Assembly (NCBI GenBank): GCA_950022655.1
Contig: OX465584.1
Location: forward strand, 63,366,841 to 63,430,840
Direction: 5' to 3'
Length of the DNA: 64,000 nucleotides
From: Alentia gelatinosa
Taxonomy: Eukaryota; Annelida; Polychaeta; Phyllodocida; Polynoidae
The notes under the pieces were generated by a model. The model was not told the DNA's origin, did no database searches, and saw nothing but the letters and a program-made list of their open reading frames with translations. This document shows positions 11,624 through 25,522 of the stretch, piece by piece (the first letter of the stretch is position 1; each line of letters opens with the position of its first letter). The translations under genes were made by a program, and so were the position numbers.

Positions 11624-12032
11624 AATGGTCTTATCTAAAATACATGTAAGCCCATCTCCTAAAACGTGACATTACTTGGACTTCCATTCGGGCATTGTAT
11701 CTCCTTTTAGCTGGACATCTTTACATACTTTGTAGGAGCTCAATCCTGCTTATAATCTAGGATGTGCACATTCTCAACCTATTCGATGAAAGTCTAGGTT
11801 GAACAGAGCAGATCTCTACTGAGTCTCAAAGACATAAAATCTATGGGGAATTATGATATTCATAAGTGTTTCTGGAATATTTGAGCAAGAATCGTTGCTT
11901 AATTGATAAAAATCTGCATTGATTATATATATAAAGTTTAAAAACTCGTTAATATTTAAGGACATGGCCTTGACAGGTGAAAATCAACTGAAAAGTGGAA
12001 GTCTGTAAACCCTGTATTGAATTTGTCTTGCT

Positions 12033-12716
12033 ATTTACTATATACCCATGCCGTATTTACTGTAAATACGTACCGTTTTGACATATAACGTAAATATACT
12101 GTACGGACCACTGGTCCGTACACTAAAGTACGGACCACCTTGCCAAACACATTTATTGACATATCGGTTGTTAAAAATTAAATTAATGATTTTTTTAAAA
12201 TTTTGGGTATATAGTAAATATATAACGTCCAACCATGCTTGTACAAGTCACAGAACTCGATGATAATTTACGGTTTGTACGGAACTCGGCATAAATGCCT
12301 TGTTCCGTACAAACCGTAAATTACCATCTCGTTCTGTGACTTGTACAGCATGGTCAGGACGTTTTATATAAGTACTTATATAAAACGTCCTGACCATGCT
12401 GTACAAGTCACAGAACGAGATGCTAATTTACGGTTTGTACAGACCGAGGCGTTTACGCCGGGTTCCGTACAAACGGTAAATTAGCATAGAGTTCTGTGAA
12501 TTGTACAGCATGGTCAGGACGTTCTATATTTACTATATACACAAAATTTAAAAAAAAATCAATTACATATTTCTTAGCAACAAAAAATTTGGATAAATGT
12601 GTATTGCTAGGTAGTCTGTATTTTGGTGTACGGACCATTGGTCTGTACAGTATTTTTAAGCCATATGCCAAAACGGTGCATATTTACAGTACATACGGCA
12701 TGGGTATATAGTAAAT
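12033..12716. mobile_element. 680-bp palindrome, two hairpin elements head to head
   Basis: The ends are ATTTACTATATACCCATGCC on the left and its inverse on the right (ending at 12716). The dyad centre is at AAGTACTT near 12373. Each half is itself composite: a module of about 190 bp bounded by ATTTACTATATACC and GGTATATAGTAAAT, then a secondary hairpin (about 12229-12361 and 12378-12520) built on CTTGTACAAGTCACAGAAC-type arms. Related copies lie at 37025-37287 (half) and 55553-56058 (module-hairpin-module). Confidence 0.85.
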
Positions 12717-12744
12717 CTCGTTCTTTCAGCGCCTATGTTACATC

Positions 12745-13030
12745 AACCTTATCTCCACCCTGGAATTTTTCTCTATAAACTTAATATTGGGAACTCGTAT
12801 CCAACGCCCATGAAATATTTAGGAAAAATACCCAATGGGAGATTATGTCACAAATATTAGCTCATGAATCAATGTGAAGGGTGAGATAAATTCAGAAACC
12901 TATTAAAGTTTAGGGTCAGAGCTCGATCCCATCTCCTTTGAATCGGTACGTAATTCACACTGCTTTGCCTTGTGAATTACTCGATGGGATACGAGCTCTG
13001 AGCCTAAACTTTCATTTCTTTAAGGTTTCC
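12745..13030. mobile_element. Hairpin element, GTGAGATAAA family
   Basis: Module from about 12745 (TTATCTCCACCC) to GGGTGAGATAAA near 12890, then a hairpin with a GCTTTGCC loop and arms around CAGAGCTCG, ending in AAGGTTTCCTGTA. One hairpin arm is shortened. Confidence 0.75.
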
Positions 13031-13313
13031 TGTATATTTTGTAACTATTAGTGTAATACAGACTAGTATAAAATGGATGATAAAAAAACTGCAAATTTTC
13101 CAGTAGTTGAGGTATTTACTAAATTACGAAAGTGGACGCGTAAGTCAGCTTTAGCGACCACATTGGTCGAAAGACTCTGAATGATGATGTGGGATACATA
13201 TCCTAGATCGTGGAGTTTGCCGACCCCTAAATGAACTGCATCTGACGACTCGCTATAGCTGGAAACTACTGTGGATATGTAATATGTTGCTAGCTGCAAT
13301 CGGCTCCTATTTA

Positions 13314-13836
13314 GGATGTCAGCAGCCCTTAAAGAAAATCCCTGAAATTATTTCTGGGACCACCCCCCCCCCCCCTCCCAAAGACTACAATGAACAAGCT
13401 CACTGGGAACTCAAAAACGTTGAAAACTGTGTCCCCTGGTGAGTAGGACGGGTACTACAGTCTGTGCCCTCCAAGCAGAGCCTTGCCTTCCATGTCCTAT
13501 TGATTGTTAACCAAATATGTGCAAGGGAGATCGCAGTATGAAGCTGGTTCCTGGTGTTATCTATGCATTCAAAGTGGTTTTCATGGTAACAATGCAAGGG
13601 TTTCAGGGGTTTCAGGGATTTTTATCAATGCATTATCTATGGGGAGCTTTTCAGGGAAAACCCTGAAAATCATGGAAGTAATGATGCACATATTTATAGG
13701 GAAATGGGTATATGGGGTTCCTGAAACACTAGGGATTGATACACACAGGTTCTTTTGAAGCCTTTAAATAGTGAGGACAATATTTCTGTGTTTTATAAAA
13801 CCCCTGATTTCAGGGATTTCCCTGAACTCTGACATC
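13314..13836. mobile_element. 520-bp TIR element, GGATGTCAG family, copy 1
   Basis: The left end GGATGTCAGCAG and a nearby AAATCCCTGAAAT match the inverted right end, which has ATTTCAGGGATTTCCCTGAA then CTCTGACATC. Homologous along its length to 50058-50587, including an internal poly-C run and the GTGTCCCCTGGTGAGTAGGA stretch. No open frame of note. Confidence 0.75.
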
Positions 13837-14003
13837 TCTTTTATTCTGTCTTGACTGCTAGGTTGAAAATCTTGTATCTGTATAGAAGTACCTGCTGTCA
13901 ATAAACCAATTTTCGAAAAAAAAAAAAAAAAAAAAAAAAAAATTGGGGAGGTGGGTGGGTAAAAAACCCCACCTCCATTTTACAGTTAGATTTGCACACT
14001 CAC

Positions 14004-14202
14004 CGTCAGGAAGATCCTGCTTGTTGGCGAATATAAGTATAATGGCGTCCCGCATCTCGCGGTCGTTGATGATTCGGTGCAGTTCTTGCCGGGCCTCGTC
14101 GATTCGGTCTCTGTCGGCGCAGTCTACGACGAATATCAGGCCCTGCGTGCCAGTGTAGTAGTGACGCCACAACGGGCGGATCTTGTCTTGTCCCCCTACA
14201 TC
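14004..14202 (-). CDS. ARF6: ARF6 exon 3 (switch II to NKQD)
   Basis: Exactly 199 nt. The acceptor TTCTGTGTAG precedes GATGTAGGGGGACAAG and the donor GTGAGTG follows at 14003. It encodes the [12 protein letters not shown] switch II segment, the [20 protein letters not shown] strand and loop, and the guanine-specificity motif NKQD, and ends with Asp plus one base of the split Ala codon. Every landmark expected of ARF6 is intact, with no frameshift. The intron on its 3' side begins with a poly-A/T tract near 13917-13941. Phase 0 on the 5' side and phase 1 on the 3' side match the flanking exons. Confidence 0.98.
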
Positions 14203-17556
<3,354 letters not shown>

Positions 17557-17811
17557 TCTAAAGGCCGTGCTCCATTGCGCTGATCCACTGGAGATTGATT
17601 TGGTCACCGACTGATCGGCTCCCAGTCGCCGATAGTGGAGCTGTAGTGGAGCTAGAGTGCCGATCCCCCCGACGGTCGGTGCTCAAACTCCTAGTGGTGC
17701 TCCATACCGGAGATTGAGAGTGCTCCACTGTTCTCCACTGGGGACTCGGAGAAACTCGCTCGGCGAGCATCAATCTCCAGTAGATCGGCGCAATGGAGCA
17801 CGGCCTTTAGA
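17557..17811. mobile_element. 255-bp TIR element with 24-bp perfect ends
   Basis: The left terminus begins TCTAAAGGCCGTGCTCCATT; the right terminus is its exact inverse, and similarity continues inward to about 45 bases (GGAGATTGAT). The interior is rich in GTGCTCCA/TGGAGC half-sites. No coding capacity. Typical of a non-autonomous DNA transposon. Confidence 0.85.
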
Positions 17812-17899
17812 ATCAAGTGTTTTCTTGTATGTGACCTAACGCAAGGGGTGAGGGGTCACGATAAAGGTTAGAAAAAAAAAGTGTATACTATTGTAAAAC

Positions 17900-18196
17900 T
17901 GGATGAGTTTTAATCTTGGCCACCATATGCCACGATTGGAGTTTGGCATAGTGACTTCATGAGGCGAAGCCGAGTGAAGTCCGGAGCCAAAACTCCAGGA
18001 GTGGCATGCGGTGGCCAAGATTAAAACAAATCAGGTTTTGATTTTATCCTACCCCATCTCCTCGATTTTGGAATATTACGTGATAACAATTCTGTATGCC
18101 ACTAGTGGCATATAAAACTCTGTATGCCAGTCAGCGTGGCATACGGAAACTCAATGTTAAGCCTATGGGATTTTATATTAGGGGTAGGATAAAAAT
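17900..18196. mobile_element. Hairpin element, TTTTATCCTACCCC family
   Basis: Hairpin at about 17902-18030 with arms AATCTTGGCCACC / GGTGGCCAAGATT and a GGCGAAGCC loop, then a module of about 150 bp bounded by TTTTATCCTACCCC and GGGGTAGGATAAAA. Same layout as the other hairpin families but different sequence. Confidence 0.8.
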
Positions 18197-18344
18197 ACAG
18201 AACCACCACCACATGGGGTACTTTCGCTAAAAAACGGCAAGGCAGCTTCCTTTTGTAGCGTATATCATGTGACCTAATCATTGGTTGGTAGGTTTGATTT
18301 AACGTCCACTTAACCATTACAAATTCTTACCAGACTTTCTCAAG

Positions 18345-18600
18345 GTTATTTTACACTGCAAGGGTGGTGAGCGAATCTATGTAAAGAATTTAGGTAGAAA
18401 TCTCACCCCTACTCATTTACCAAGGTGAGAGTTCTTTTACTTCCCACACCACATAGACATGGTATGAGAAGAACTGGCCTTTGATTTAGCAGTAAATCTA
18501 CCACTGCTGGGAATGAAGGTGAAAAGTGGCTGCATTGAAACTCAAACCCATAACTTTTGGATTACAAGTCCTTAACCACTGAGCTAACTCCCCACCCCTC
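18345..18600 (-). repeat. tRNA-derived SINE
   Basis: On the minus strand the head begins near 18595 with GGGGAGTTAGCTCAGTGG, a clean RNA polymerase III A box. An anticodon-like arm CTTGTAA and a degenerate B box GGGTTTGAGTTTC follow. A non-tRNA body runs to about 18345. It is in the same orientation as ARF6. Confidence 0.7.
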
Positions 18601-18885
18601 ACTCTAGCAGGTATTAAGGGCTGGTTCCACCAACATAATGAATTCGCAGTGGTATATCTTGTTACGTCTTACAGTGTTGTGATATGTCATACCTCTGTTG
18701 TCGCGATACGTAGCACGCAATGTTATGTGTCTATTTTGGTGCTCCACCACCGCGACACCTCAAGGCACAACGCGACAAATATGCACACAATCATTCAAGA
18801 CCTAATAAGATTTAGCAAGACAACCAAATCGTGACTAATCTCGCTATATCTTGTGTGTTGGTGGAATCACCACTTAGGTTATTCA

Positions 18886-18955
18886 ACAGACCCCTGGATC
18901 CCACAATCTGGGTCCAACAAGCTACCGACTGAACTATCCTGCCGCTATGGACCCC
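18886..18955 (-). repeat. tRNA-like SINE head next to exon 1b
   Basis: On the minus strand: GGATAGTTCAGTCGGTAG (A box), then an anticodon-like stem and GGATCCAGGGGTC as a worn B box. Only about 70 bp are recognisable. It sits 50 bp past the donor of ARF6 exon 1b, inside the intron. Confidence 0.55.
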
Positions 18956-19004
18956 AACATTTAGCCCCGTTTCTGAGCCGTTATTTGACTCGGGTAAAGG
19001 ATAC

Positions 19005-19086
19005 ACGTCTTGCCGGACATGTCGAGGCCGAGCACGAGGATACGCACCTCGTCATTGCCCATGATCTTCGACACATATTTACCCAT
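19005..19086 (-). CDS. ARF6: ARF6 alternative first coding exon (1b)
   Basis: 82 nt from ATG at 19086 to a GT donor (GTATCCTTTACC) at 19004. It encodes MGKYVSKIMGNDEVRILVLG followed by LDMSGKT and the first base of a Ser codon completed by exon 2. Gly2 (myristoylation), the P-loop GLDxxGKT and Thr27 are kept. Nine of 28 residues differ from exon 1a (L4Y, L5V, F9M, K12D, M14V, M18V, A23M, A24S, T28S). Of the 19 other complete codons, 10 differ silently, which argues for long-standing selection on the protein and not a recent or dead copy. An in-frame TGA sits 7 codons upstream, so this ATG is the start; its context AACCATGG is good. Length, phase and donor match exon 1a. It could belong to an isoform or, less likely, be a recently silenced copy. 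Confidence 0.85.
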
Positions 19087-19299
19087 GGTTTCCTCGTGGA
19101 GTCAACTCACCGTCAACATATCTGAGGAGTTACTCTCCTATCCTGTCACGTACGAGCCCCATGTGGCTTTCTCACCACATGGACTGTTACGCTGTGCATC
19201 TCATACTGTTATCCGTGGATAATGCGGTCTCTTTCCACAGTTTGTATGGTATTCTACATTTTAATCCAATTTAATGGAATGTATTACAATGCAAGTACT

Positions 19300-19800
19300 G
19301 CCCTCTGAGAGCAATGGTATCTCCCTATATCCTAGGGCACAGAACGTAGTGCCCTCCGTGTTATAATGCAAGCTCCAGCTTTTTCACCTCAGTCACATCT
19401 CCCTGTATTCTAGGACACAACTAGGGCACAGAATGTAGTGCCCTCCGTGTTATAATGAAAGCTCCAGCTTTTTCACCTCAGTCACATCTCCCTGTATTCT
19501 AGGACACAACTAGGGCACAGAATGTAGTGCCCTCCGTGTTATAATGCAAGCTCCTGCTTTTTCACCTCAGTCACATCTCCCTGTATTCTAGGACACAACT
19601 AGGGCACAACGTAGTGCCATCCGTGTTATAATGCAAGCTCCTGCTTTTTCACCTCAGTCACATCTCCCTGTATTCTAGGACACAACTAGGGCACAACGTA
19701 GTGCCATCCGTGTTATAATGCAAGCTCCTGCTTTCTTACCTCAGTCACATCTCCCTGTATTCTAGGACACAACTAGGGCACAGAATGTAGTGCCCTCCGG
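19300..19800. repeat. 88-bp minisatellite, about 5.5 copies
   Basis: Units share GTAGTGCCCTCCGTGTTATA, AGCTCCAGCTTTTTCACCTC and CCCTGTATTCTAGGACACAA. Copies are highly alike, suggesting recent expansion. It lies about 215 bp upstream of ARF6 exon 1b. Confidence 0.92.
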
Positions 19801-20699
19801 GAGTAGGAAATAAATATTCAGTTATCACATGCATCACTTTGTGTAATCCCAGAATACACTACAGGTGTTTCCGTTCAACGCCACCTCACGGTGAGTTCTT
19901 AATGAGTGAAAATGTCGCCTGAGACAAAACATGGAGTAGATACAGAGTGCAGTATGCGGTGTGTCTGGCCTGCATCCTGTGCAGTAATGTTTGCTTTATC
20001 CGATATCGTGCAACGGTTTGACGCTCATTCTATGTCAAACGTGTCTTCTTTCTCTTTATATAAACACAGATCTCCTTGTAATAATCAGTACTTTCTGTTT
20101 GACAGTATCCCTCACACACTTCCCGTTTGGTTTCTATTCTTATATACCCATTGGTATTGCCTCGGGCAGTATTATTTCGATCCTTACCTCGCAACTTTGA
20201 CATACTTTCACCGGGACATAGTTTCCCTCAAATACACGCACCTCACATGTGGTTTCTCCAAACAATACCCATATTTCAAGTGCTCGCCATTAACTCCTAC
20301 TTGTTAATAATTAACGTTCTGTATCACATAACACGGTACAGATGTCCACTCCTCTATTGTGCTGGAATGAGGTCCAATACTTTACACCGGTGGGTCCTTC
20401 CTTAACGTGTAAACCACGGCTGCGGTACATGATCTCCAATGGCAGTAATCATAGCAGCACTGCGGGGTCACAAGGTTAATCTGCTAGGGGGCAAACAAAC
20501 CCTACCGTGATCATAAAAGATCCAGATTGCCGCATGAAGCCCCAGGATCCAGCATGACGTCATGATGCTGGTGGGTGTATGCGTGTGTGTGTGTGAGGGT
20601 GTGTGTGTAGGGGTGTGTACATACATACCATCACCCCATCCCACCACCATGGGAATCTCCCCTGGTGTCTCCACGATATACAGTGATGGATATTAGATT
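19801..20699. other. Non-coding stretch between minisatellite and GC-rich block
   Basis: Nothing firm. There is a (GT)n-like run at about 20578-20612 and T/C-rich sequence. Several overlapping open stretches on the plus strand lack splice signals and family resemblance. Confidence 0.4.
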
Positions 20700-21760
20700 A
20701 ACACATTGATATCACCCTGGGCGTGTGATGTGGGTGTTAACACCCCCGGCGGGTGACCGTCCGTCCGTCTCTCTCTCCCGGCGGCCTGCCCCCCGCCTTC
20801 CCCCGGCCACCTGCTGCCGTCCGCCCGCCCGCCGGGTCTGTGCTGAACAGGCGGTGGTGGGTGGTGGTGGTGGTGATGGGATATCCAGAGATCCACAGCT
20901 ACTACCAGCAGTGCGGTATCCCTCCTCGGCCCTCCTGGTGTCAGCCGCGGCTCCTAGATAATATATATATATATATATACTCCCTGTTATTATCACTCCA
21001 CACACCCGCTAACACTCACTCACTCTACCCAGTTCTCTGTCCCGGTCTTGGTGGCCAGTATCGGTGGAGGTAAATAGAGAGTAGGAGAATCTGTGGGTAT
21101 GTGTGTTGTGTGTTGGTGGTGTGAGTATTACCCGCGTTGTGACAGCGTGACTCAGTGGCCGTAGTGACGGCTGTGGGGAGTGACTGACTGACTGACTGTG
21201 GTAGTACAGGAGGACGGGGTCTTGGTGCTGGTGCTGGTGCTGGCCGGGGCTGGGGTAAGTTCACCTCACCGGCTCACCTCGTACCTACCCTCCCACCCCC
21301 ACCCACCCACCTACCTGCCTACCGCTCCCGTTTACTCCACACCACCACTACCACACACCCCTACACTGTACAGTCACGGCTGGCTGGTTTTCACGGTCAC
21401 GCTCAGGTGAGCAGCTCCAGAGCAGAGTTCCTCAGCTCACAGACGGGCCCGGGACTGCCGGCTGTATCCTCCTCCTGCCTGCCTGCCTGCCCGTGTCAGA
21501 TCTTCTCACCGTGAGCGCTCAGTGCACCTTGAGACAGGGGCGCCAGGAGGCTAGGGCCGGCGCGGGGACGCACAGACAGACAGGGTGAATCATGCCCCGG
21601 TGAGTGGCGCAGTGACTGCTACGTCACACTGCTCTGCAGACTCATTACCATCCCAACACACGCTGGAAGGTGGTGGTGGTGGTCGGGGTGTAGCTGTTGT
21701 CTTATGGAGGCGGCCATCTTTCGCCGATGCAGAATCATGGCGGGTTACAGTAATCAATGG
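20700..21760 (-). promoter_or_regulatory. GC-rich block, candidate promoter/leader of the exon 1b isoform
   Basis: Composition changes sharply to GC-rich with CpGs (20740-20860 and 21440-21760), in contrast to the AT-rich surroundings. On the minus strand a strong donor-like site, CTCACGGTGAGAAG, falls at 21509-21510. A non-coding leader exon ending there could splice toward exon 1b about 2.4 kb away. The block is littered with simple repeats: CCGT, TGAC, CCTG and an (AT)n run near 20957-20980. The promoter role is inference from composition and position. Confidence 0.3.
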
Positions 21761-21827
21761 ATATGATTATATACCTGTGTGCGAATGTCTATGAAATACT
21801 GCCCGCTGCTAGGGGTGCAGTAATATG

Positions 21828-22318
21828 AGAAAACGTGGTCCCTGAGCCCGTACAGGTGGCTGTTCAAGGTCATTTGATGAAAAAATACGGCCCGATGCCG
21901 CAGGCTAGAGGGCCGTATTTTTTCATCAAATTACCGAGAATGGACACCGTACGGGCTCAGTCACTACGTTTTCTTATTACTATACACCTCCTACTCGTTG
22001 AAAAATATGTTTTTATTAACTTTTCTGCACCTCAAAAGACCACTGCTATTCACTACGGCCCGCTGCCACAGCGGGCGCGAACATTATTTATACTACACCC
22101 CCAGCAGCGGGCAGTATTTCATACATGTTCGCCCATAGGTGTATAGTAATATACGGAAACTGGCTTACTGTCTTCGTACGTCAAAAATCCGCGGTGAAAT
22201 TAGTGATCCCATACATCCCGATGCCGTAGGCAGAGGGATGTATGTGGTCACTAATTTTACCAAGTATTTTGACGTACGAAGACAGTCAGCCTGTTTTCGT
22301 ATTATTATATACCTAAAA
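21828..22318. mobile_element. Two hairpin elements joined, TATACACCT/TATATACC families
   Basis: First hairpin at about 21835-21985 (arms AATACGGCCC / GGGCCGTATT, outer arms GAGCCCGTAC / GTACGGGCTC). Next is a module bounded by ATTACTATACACCT and its inverse AGGTGTATAGTAAT ending near 22150. The second hairpin, at about 22150-22300 (arms CTGTCTTCGTACGTCAAAA and inverse), ends in GTATTATTATATACC. Loops carry GATGCCGCAGG and GATGCCGTAGG. Confidence 0.8.
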
Positions 22319-22523
22319 ATGGCGATATTTTATCTAGTCACGTGATCGCGTACCCCGTACGTCACAGTATGACGTACGGGTATAAATACATCATGGGTAG
22401 GACCGGGTAGTATATGTTGTTCATACAGCCACAGGTATATAATAATAATAATGTTTGTGCCTGCTGTGAGTGTGACTTAATAAGTCATCAAAATGTTGTT
22501 TTTTTCCATCGATTTGAAGTATA

Positions 22524-22674
22524 TAATAATAAGCAAACGTCTTTACTGTGGATGAAACATTTCTCGTTCTCGGTCAATCTTTGATTTCATACTGCCTTCC
22601 GCCTATGGCGTCAGGCAGTATGAGATCAAAGACTGACCTCGAACAGGAACCGTTTCGTCCACAGTAAGGACGTT
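22524..22674. mobile_element. Long hairpin, ACGTCTTTACTGTGG arms
   Basis: Arms of about 65-70 bases (AACGTCTTTACTGTGGATGA and the inverse of AACGTCCTTACTGTGGACGA) meet at CCGCCTATGGCG. Just upstream, near 22432, is a GGTATATAATAATA sequence like the module ends of related elements. Confidence 0.75.
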
Positions 22675-22755
22675 TCCTGATAACCCTGCTAACTGGTGCT
22701 TGTTAAAACTCATCACCCGAGACACCAGCGCTGCACGATCCGGCGTGGGCAGGAA

Positions 22756-22980
22756 GCGCCCCCCCCCCCCCCCCACACACACACACACCAGCTGGGTGGG
22801 GGAGTGGACGGGGGGGGGGGGGGGGGGGGTCTACAGCACCTCGTCAATTATGTATTAGAAAAAATTATATAAAAAAAAATAAAAAACAAAAAAAAACTCA
22901 ATTATTTATCAGGCGCGTGCAGGTGCGGCCAAACCCGGCGCCAATATTACCGTACCGCGAACTCTTCCTACACGCAGACA
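22756..22980. repeat. Poly-C, (CA)n and poly-G tracts
   Basis: A run of about 18 C, then (AC)n, then a run of more than 18 G at 22810-22830, followed by an A-rich stretch to about 22905. The opposed C and G runs could pair. No gene. Confidence 0.85.
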
Positions 22981-22989
22981 TTAAGTTTC

Positions 22990-22991
22990 AA

Positions 22992-23025
<34 letters not shown>

Positions 23026-23108
23026 GATGTTGATGTTGTTGTTAGGTAGAACATGGGGCCTGGGGGTAAGACAGAGGGGCGTGGTCGGGTGAGAGGTGTG
23101 GTACGGAA

Positions 23109-23145
<37 letters not shown>

Positions 23146-23210
23146 AGGTAGAACATGGGGCCTGGGGGTAGGAGAGAGGGGCGTGGTCGGGTGAGAGGTG
23201 TGGTACGGAA

Positions 23211-23256
<46 letters not shown>

Positions 23257-23339
23257 GATGTTGATGTTGTTGTTAGGTAGAACATGGGGCCTGGGGGTAG
23301 GAGAGAGGGGCGTGGTCGGGTGAGAGGTGTGGTACGGAA

Positions 23340-23382
<43 letters not shown>

Positions 23383-23480
23383 GATGTCTTTAGCGGGGCT
23401 CGGGGGTACAACATGGGGCCTGGGGGTAGGAGAGAGGGGCGTGGCGGGTGAGAGGTGTGGTACGGAACATGACACGGTGC
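22990..23480. repeat. Compound minisatellite with (TTG)n blocks, 4 copies
   Basis: Four copies of a roughly 75-bp block (AACATGGGGCCTGGGGGTA ... GAGAGGTGTGGTACGGAAC), each preceded by a (TTG)n run of different length. Repeat period is therefore 98-133 bp. The minus strand reads as poly-Asn or poly-Thr stretches, a by-product of the triplet repeat. Confidence 0.92.
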
Positions 23481-23554
23481 TATCCATATGGTGCCAGGGT
23501 GCAAAGAGCAGAGATGTTCGCCATACGGCACTGACGATAGCCTCGGGACGGCCC

Positions 23555-23668
23555 TGTACTGTTTGCCTTGGGACAGCAACTATACTGCATTCCTGCGCTG
23601 CTTGACTAGGGACAGCCGCTATAGTGTATACCTGTGTCGTTTGACTAAGGACAGCGACTATAGGGCAT
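23555..23668. repeat. 45-bp tandem repeat, 3 copies
   Basis: Units share TTTGACTAAGGACAGCGACT-like sequence (CTTGGGACAGCAACTATA, CTAGGGACAGCCGCTATA, CTAAGGACAGCGACTATA). Confidence 0.6.
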
Positions 23669-23960
23669 AGAGTGATTGCTAGTTCCGCCATAATCCTCCA
23701 GGAAATTATAAGATAGCGCTACTGTAGTCGGGGGGGGGGGGGGGGGGACCACTGTTATCAGTTGTTATAATTTCTGGATAATATTGAGAAGAGGCTGAAA
23801 TTTCTCTATAGCAAACCACAAAATTCATTTTTGATAAAGACCGCCCGTATAGGCGAATTGTTGTCAATAAAAAAAAACAACATTGATAGTTGGTCCTGCT
23901 ACCTGGTATTTTGGATGGTGTAGGGGGGCAAGATGGCCGCCTACATGGCACACTAGCTAT
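23663..23960 (+). mobile_element. Dispersed repeat, CCGCCATAATCCTCCAGG family, copy 1
   Basis: Starts AGAGTGATTGCTAGTTCCGC and ends with GGGGGGCAAGATGGCCGCC. Copies: 58757-59010 in the same orientation and 38890-39320 inverted and split by another element. The insertion ages can therefore be ordered. No coding capacity visible. Confidence 0.75.
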
Positions 23961-24029
23961 GTGCCATATACTATATACCTGAGCGCTATGGAGCGGCGGA
24001 ATGTTAGGTGGGGGTGAATATCAAGGAGG

Positions 24030-24326
24030 TAAGAGGTGGGGGGGGGGGGGGGGGGGCGATTAATGTGGAATGTGCAAATTTTCTTATGCACCAAAACCCC
24101 TCAGTCTCTGTTAAAATGTTGACTGGTATTGATTCACCACAAATGCCTTCTGGTCTGCGTTTATTTTTAAAAGTTATTCTTTAAACAACCTTTGTCTCTC
24201 CCCTAAAAAAAAGAAAAAGAAAAGAAGTCATTTCCTAACGAATCGGTGAATTGGTGGCATGTGTCATACTGCCGGGTACTCGCACCTCGCGTTCTTCTCA
24301 CTAAATCTACTCAAGAAGTGATCACC
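24030..24326. other. Unique spacer with poly-G run
   Basis: Short non-repetitive spacer after a poly-G run at about 24038-24055. No gene seen. Confidence 0.4.
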
Positions 24327-25520
24327 AGGATGGCCAGGAGGTGGTGGGCGGAGTATAGCACCACGCGGCCTTCTGACTCCACTAGGGAGATGGCGGGATG
24401 GCCAGGAGGTGGTGGGCGGAGTATAGCACCACGCGGCCTTCTGACTCCACTAGGGAGATGGCGGGATGGCCAGGAGGTGGTGCGCAGAGTATAGCACCAC
24501 GCGGCCTTCTGACTCCACTAGGGAGATGGCGGGATGGCCAGGAGGTGGTGCGCAGAGTATAGCACCATGCAGCCTTCTGACTCCACTAGGGAGACGGCGG
24601 GATGGCCAGGAGGTGGTGCGCAGAGTATAGCACCATGCAGCCTTCTGACTCCACTAGGGAGTGGCGGGATGGCCAGGAGGTGGTGGACGGTGTATAGCAC
24701 CATGCAGCCTTCTCTGACTCCACTAGGGAGTGGTGGGATGGCCAGGAGGTGGTTGGCGGAGTATAGCACTATGCAGCCTTCTGACTCCACTAGGGAGATG
24801 GCGGGATGGCCAGGAGGTGGTGGGCGGAGTATAGCACTATGTAGCCTTCTGACTCCACTAGGGAGACGGCGGGATGGCCAGGAGGTGGTGGGCGGAGTAT
24901 AGCACTATGCAGCCTTCTGACTCCACTAGGGAGATGGCAGGATGGCCAGGAGGTGGTGGGCGGAGTATAGCACTATGCAGCCTTCTTACTCCACTAGGGA
25001 GACGGCGGGATGGCCAGGAGGTGGTGGGCGGAGTATAGCACTATGCAGCCTTCTGACTCCACTAGGGAGATGGCGGGATGGCCAGGAGGTGGTGGGCAGA
25101 GTATAGCACCACACAGCCTTCTCTTACTCCACTAGGGAGGTGGTGGGATGGCCAGGAGGTGGTGGGCGGAGTATAGCACCATGCGGCCTTCTGACTCCAC
25201 TAGGGAGATGGTATAATGGCCAGGAGGTGGTGGGCGGAGAATAGCACCATGCGGCCTTCTGACTCCACTAGGGAGATGGTATAATGGCCAGGAGGTGGTG
25301 GGCGGAGTATAGCACCATGCGGCCTTCTGACTCCACTAGGGAGATGGTGGGATGGCCAGGAGGTGGTGGGTGGAGTATAGCACCATACAGCCTTCTGACT
25401 CCACTAGGGAGATGGTAGGATGGCCAGGAGGTGGTGGGCGGAGTATAGCACCATGCAGCCTTCTCTTGACTCCACTAGGGAAATGGTATAATGGCCAGGA
25501 GGTGTTGGGCGGAGTATAGC
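24327..25520. repeat. 68-bp minisatellite, about 17 copies
   Basis: Unit marked by GATGGCCAGGAGGTGGTGGG, GAGTATAGCACCATGCAGCC and TTCTGACTCCACTAGGGAGA. Units vary at a few positions (ACGCGG, ATGCAG, TATGCAG), giving runs of like-with-like copies. The array resumes at 25955-26240 after 430 unrelated bases. Confidence 0.95.
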
Positions 25521-25522
25521 AC

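Noticed and set aside
18540..18600. Functional tRNA gene
   Set aside because: The B box is degenerate (GGGTTTGAGTTTC), the acceptor stem does not pair and a SINE body follows.
22968..23691. Poly-Asn and poly-Thr proteins over 200 residues on the minus strand
   Set aside because: By-product of (TTG)n blocks in a compound satellite.
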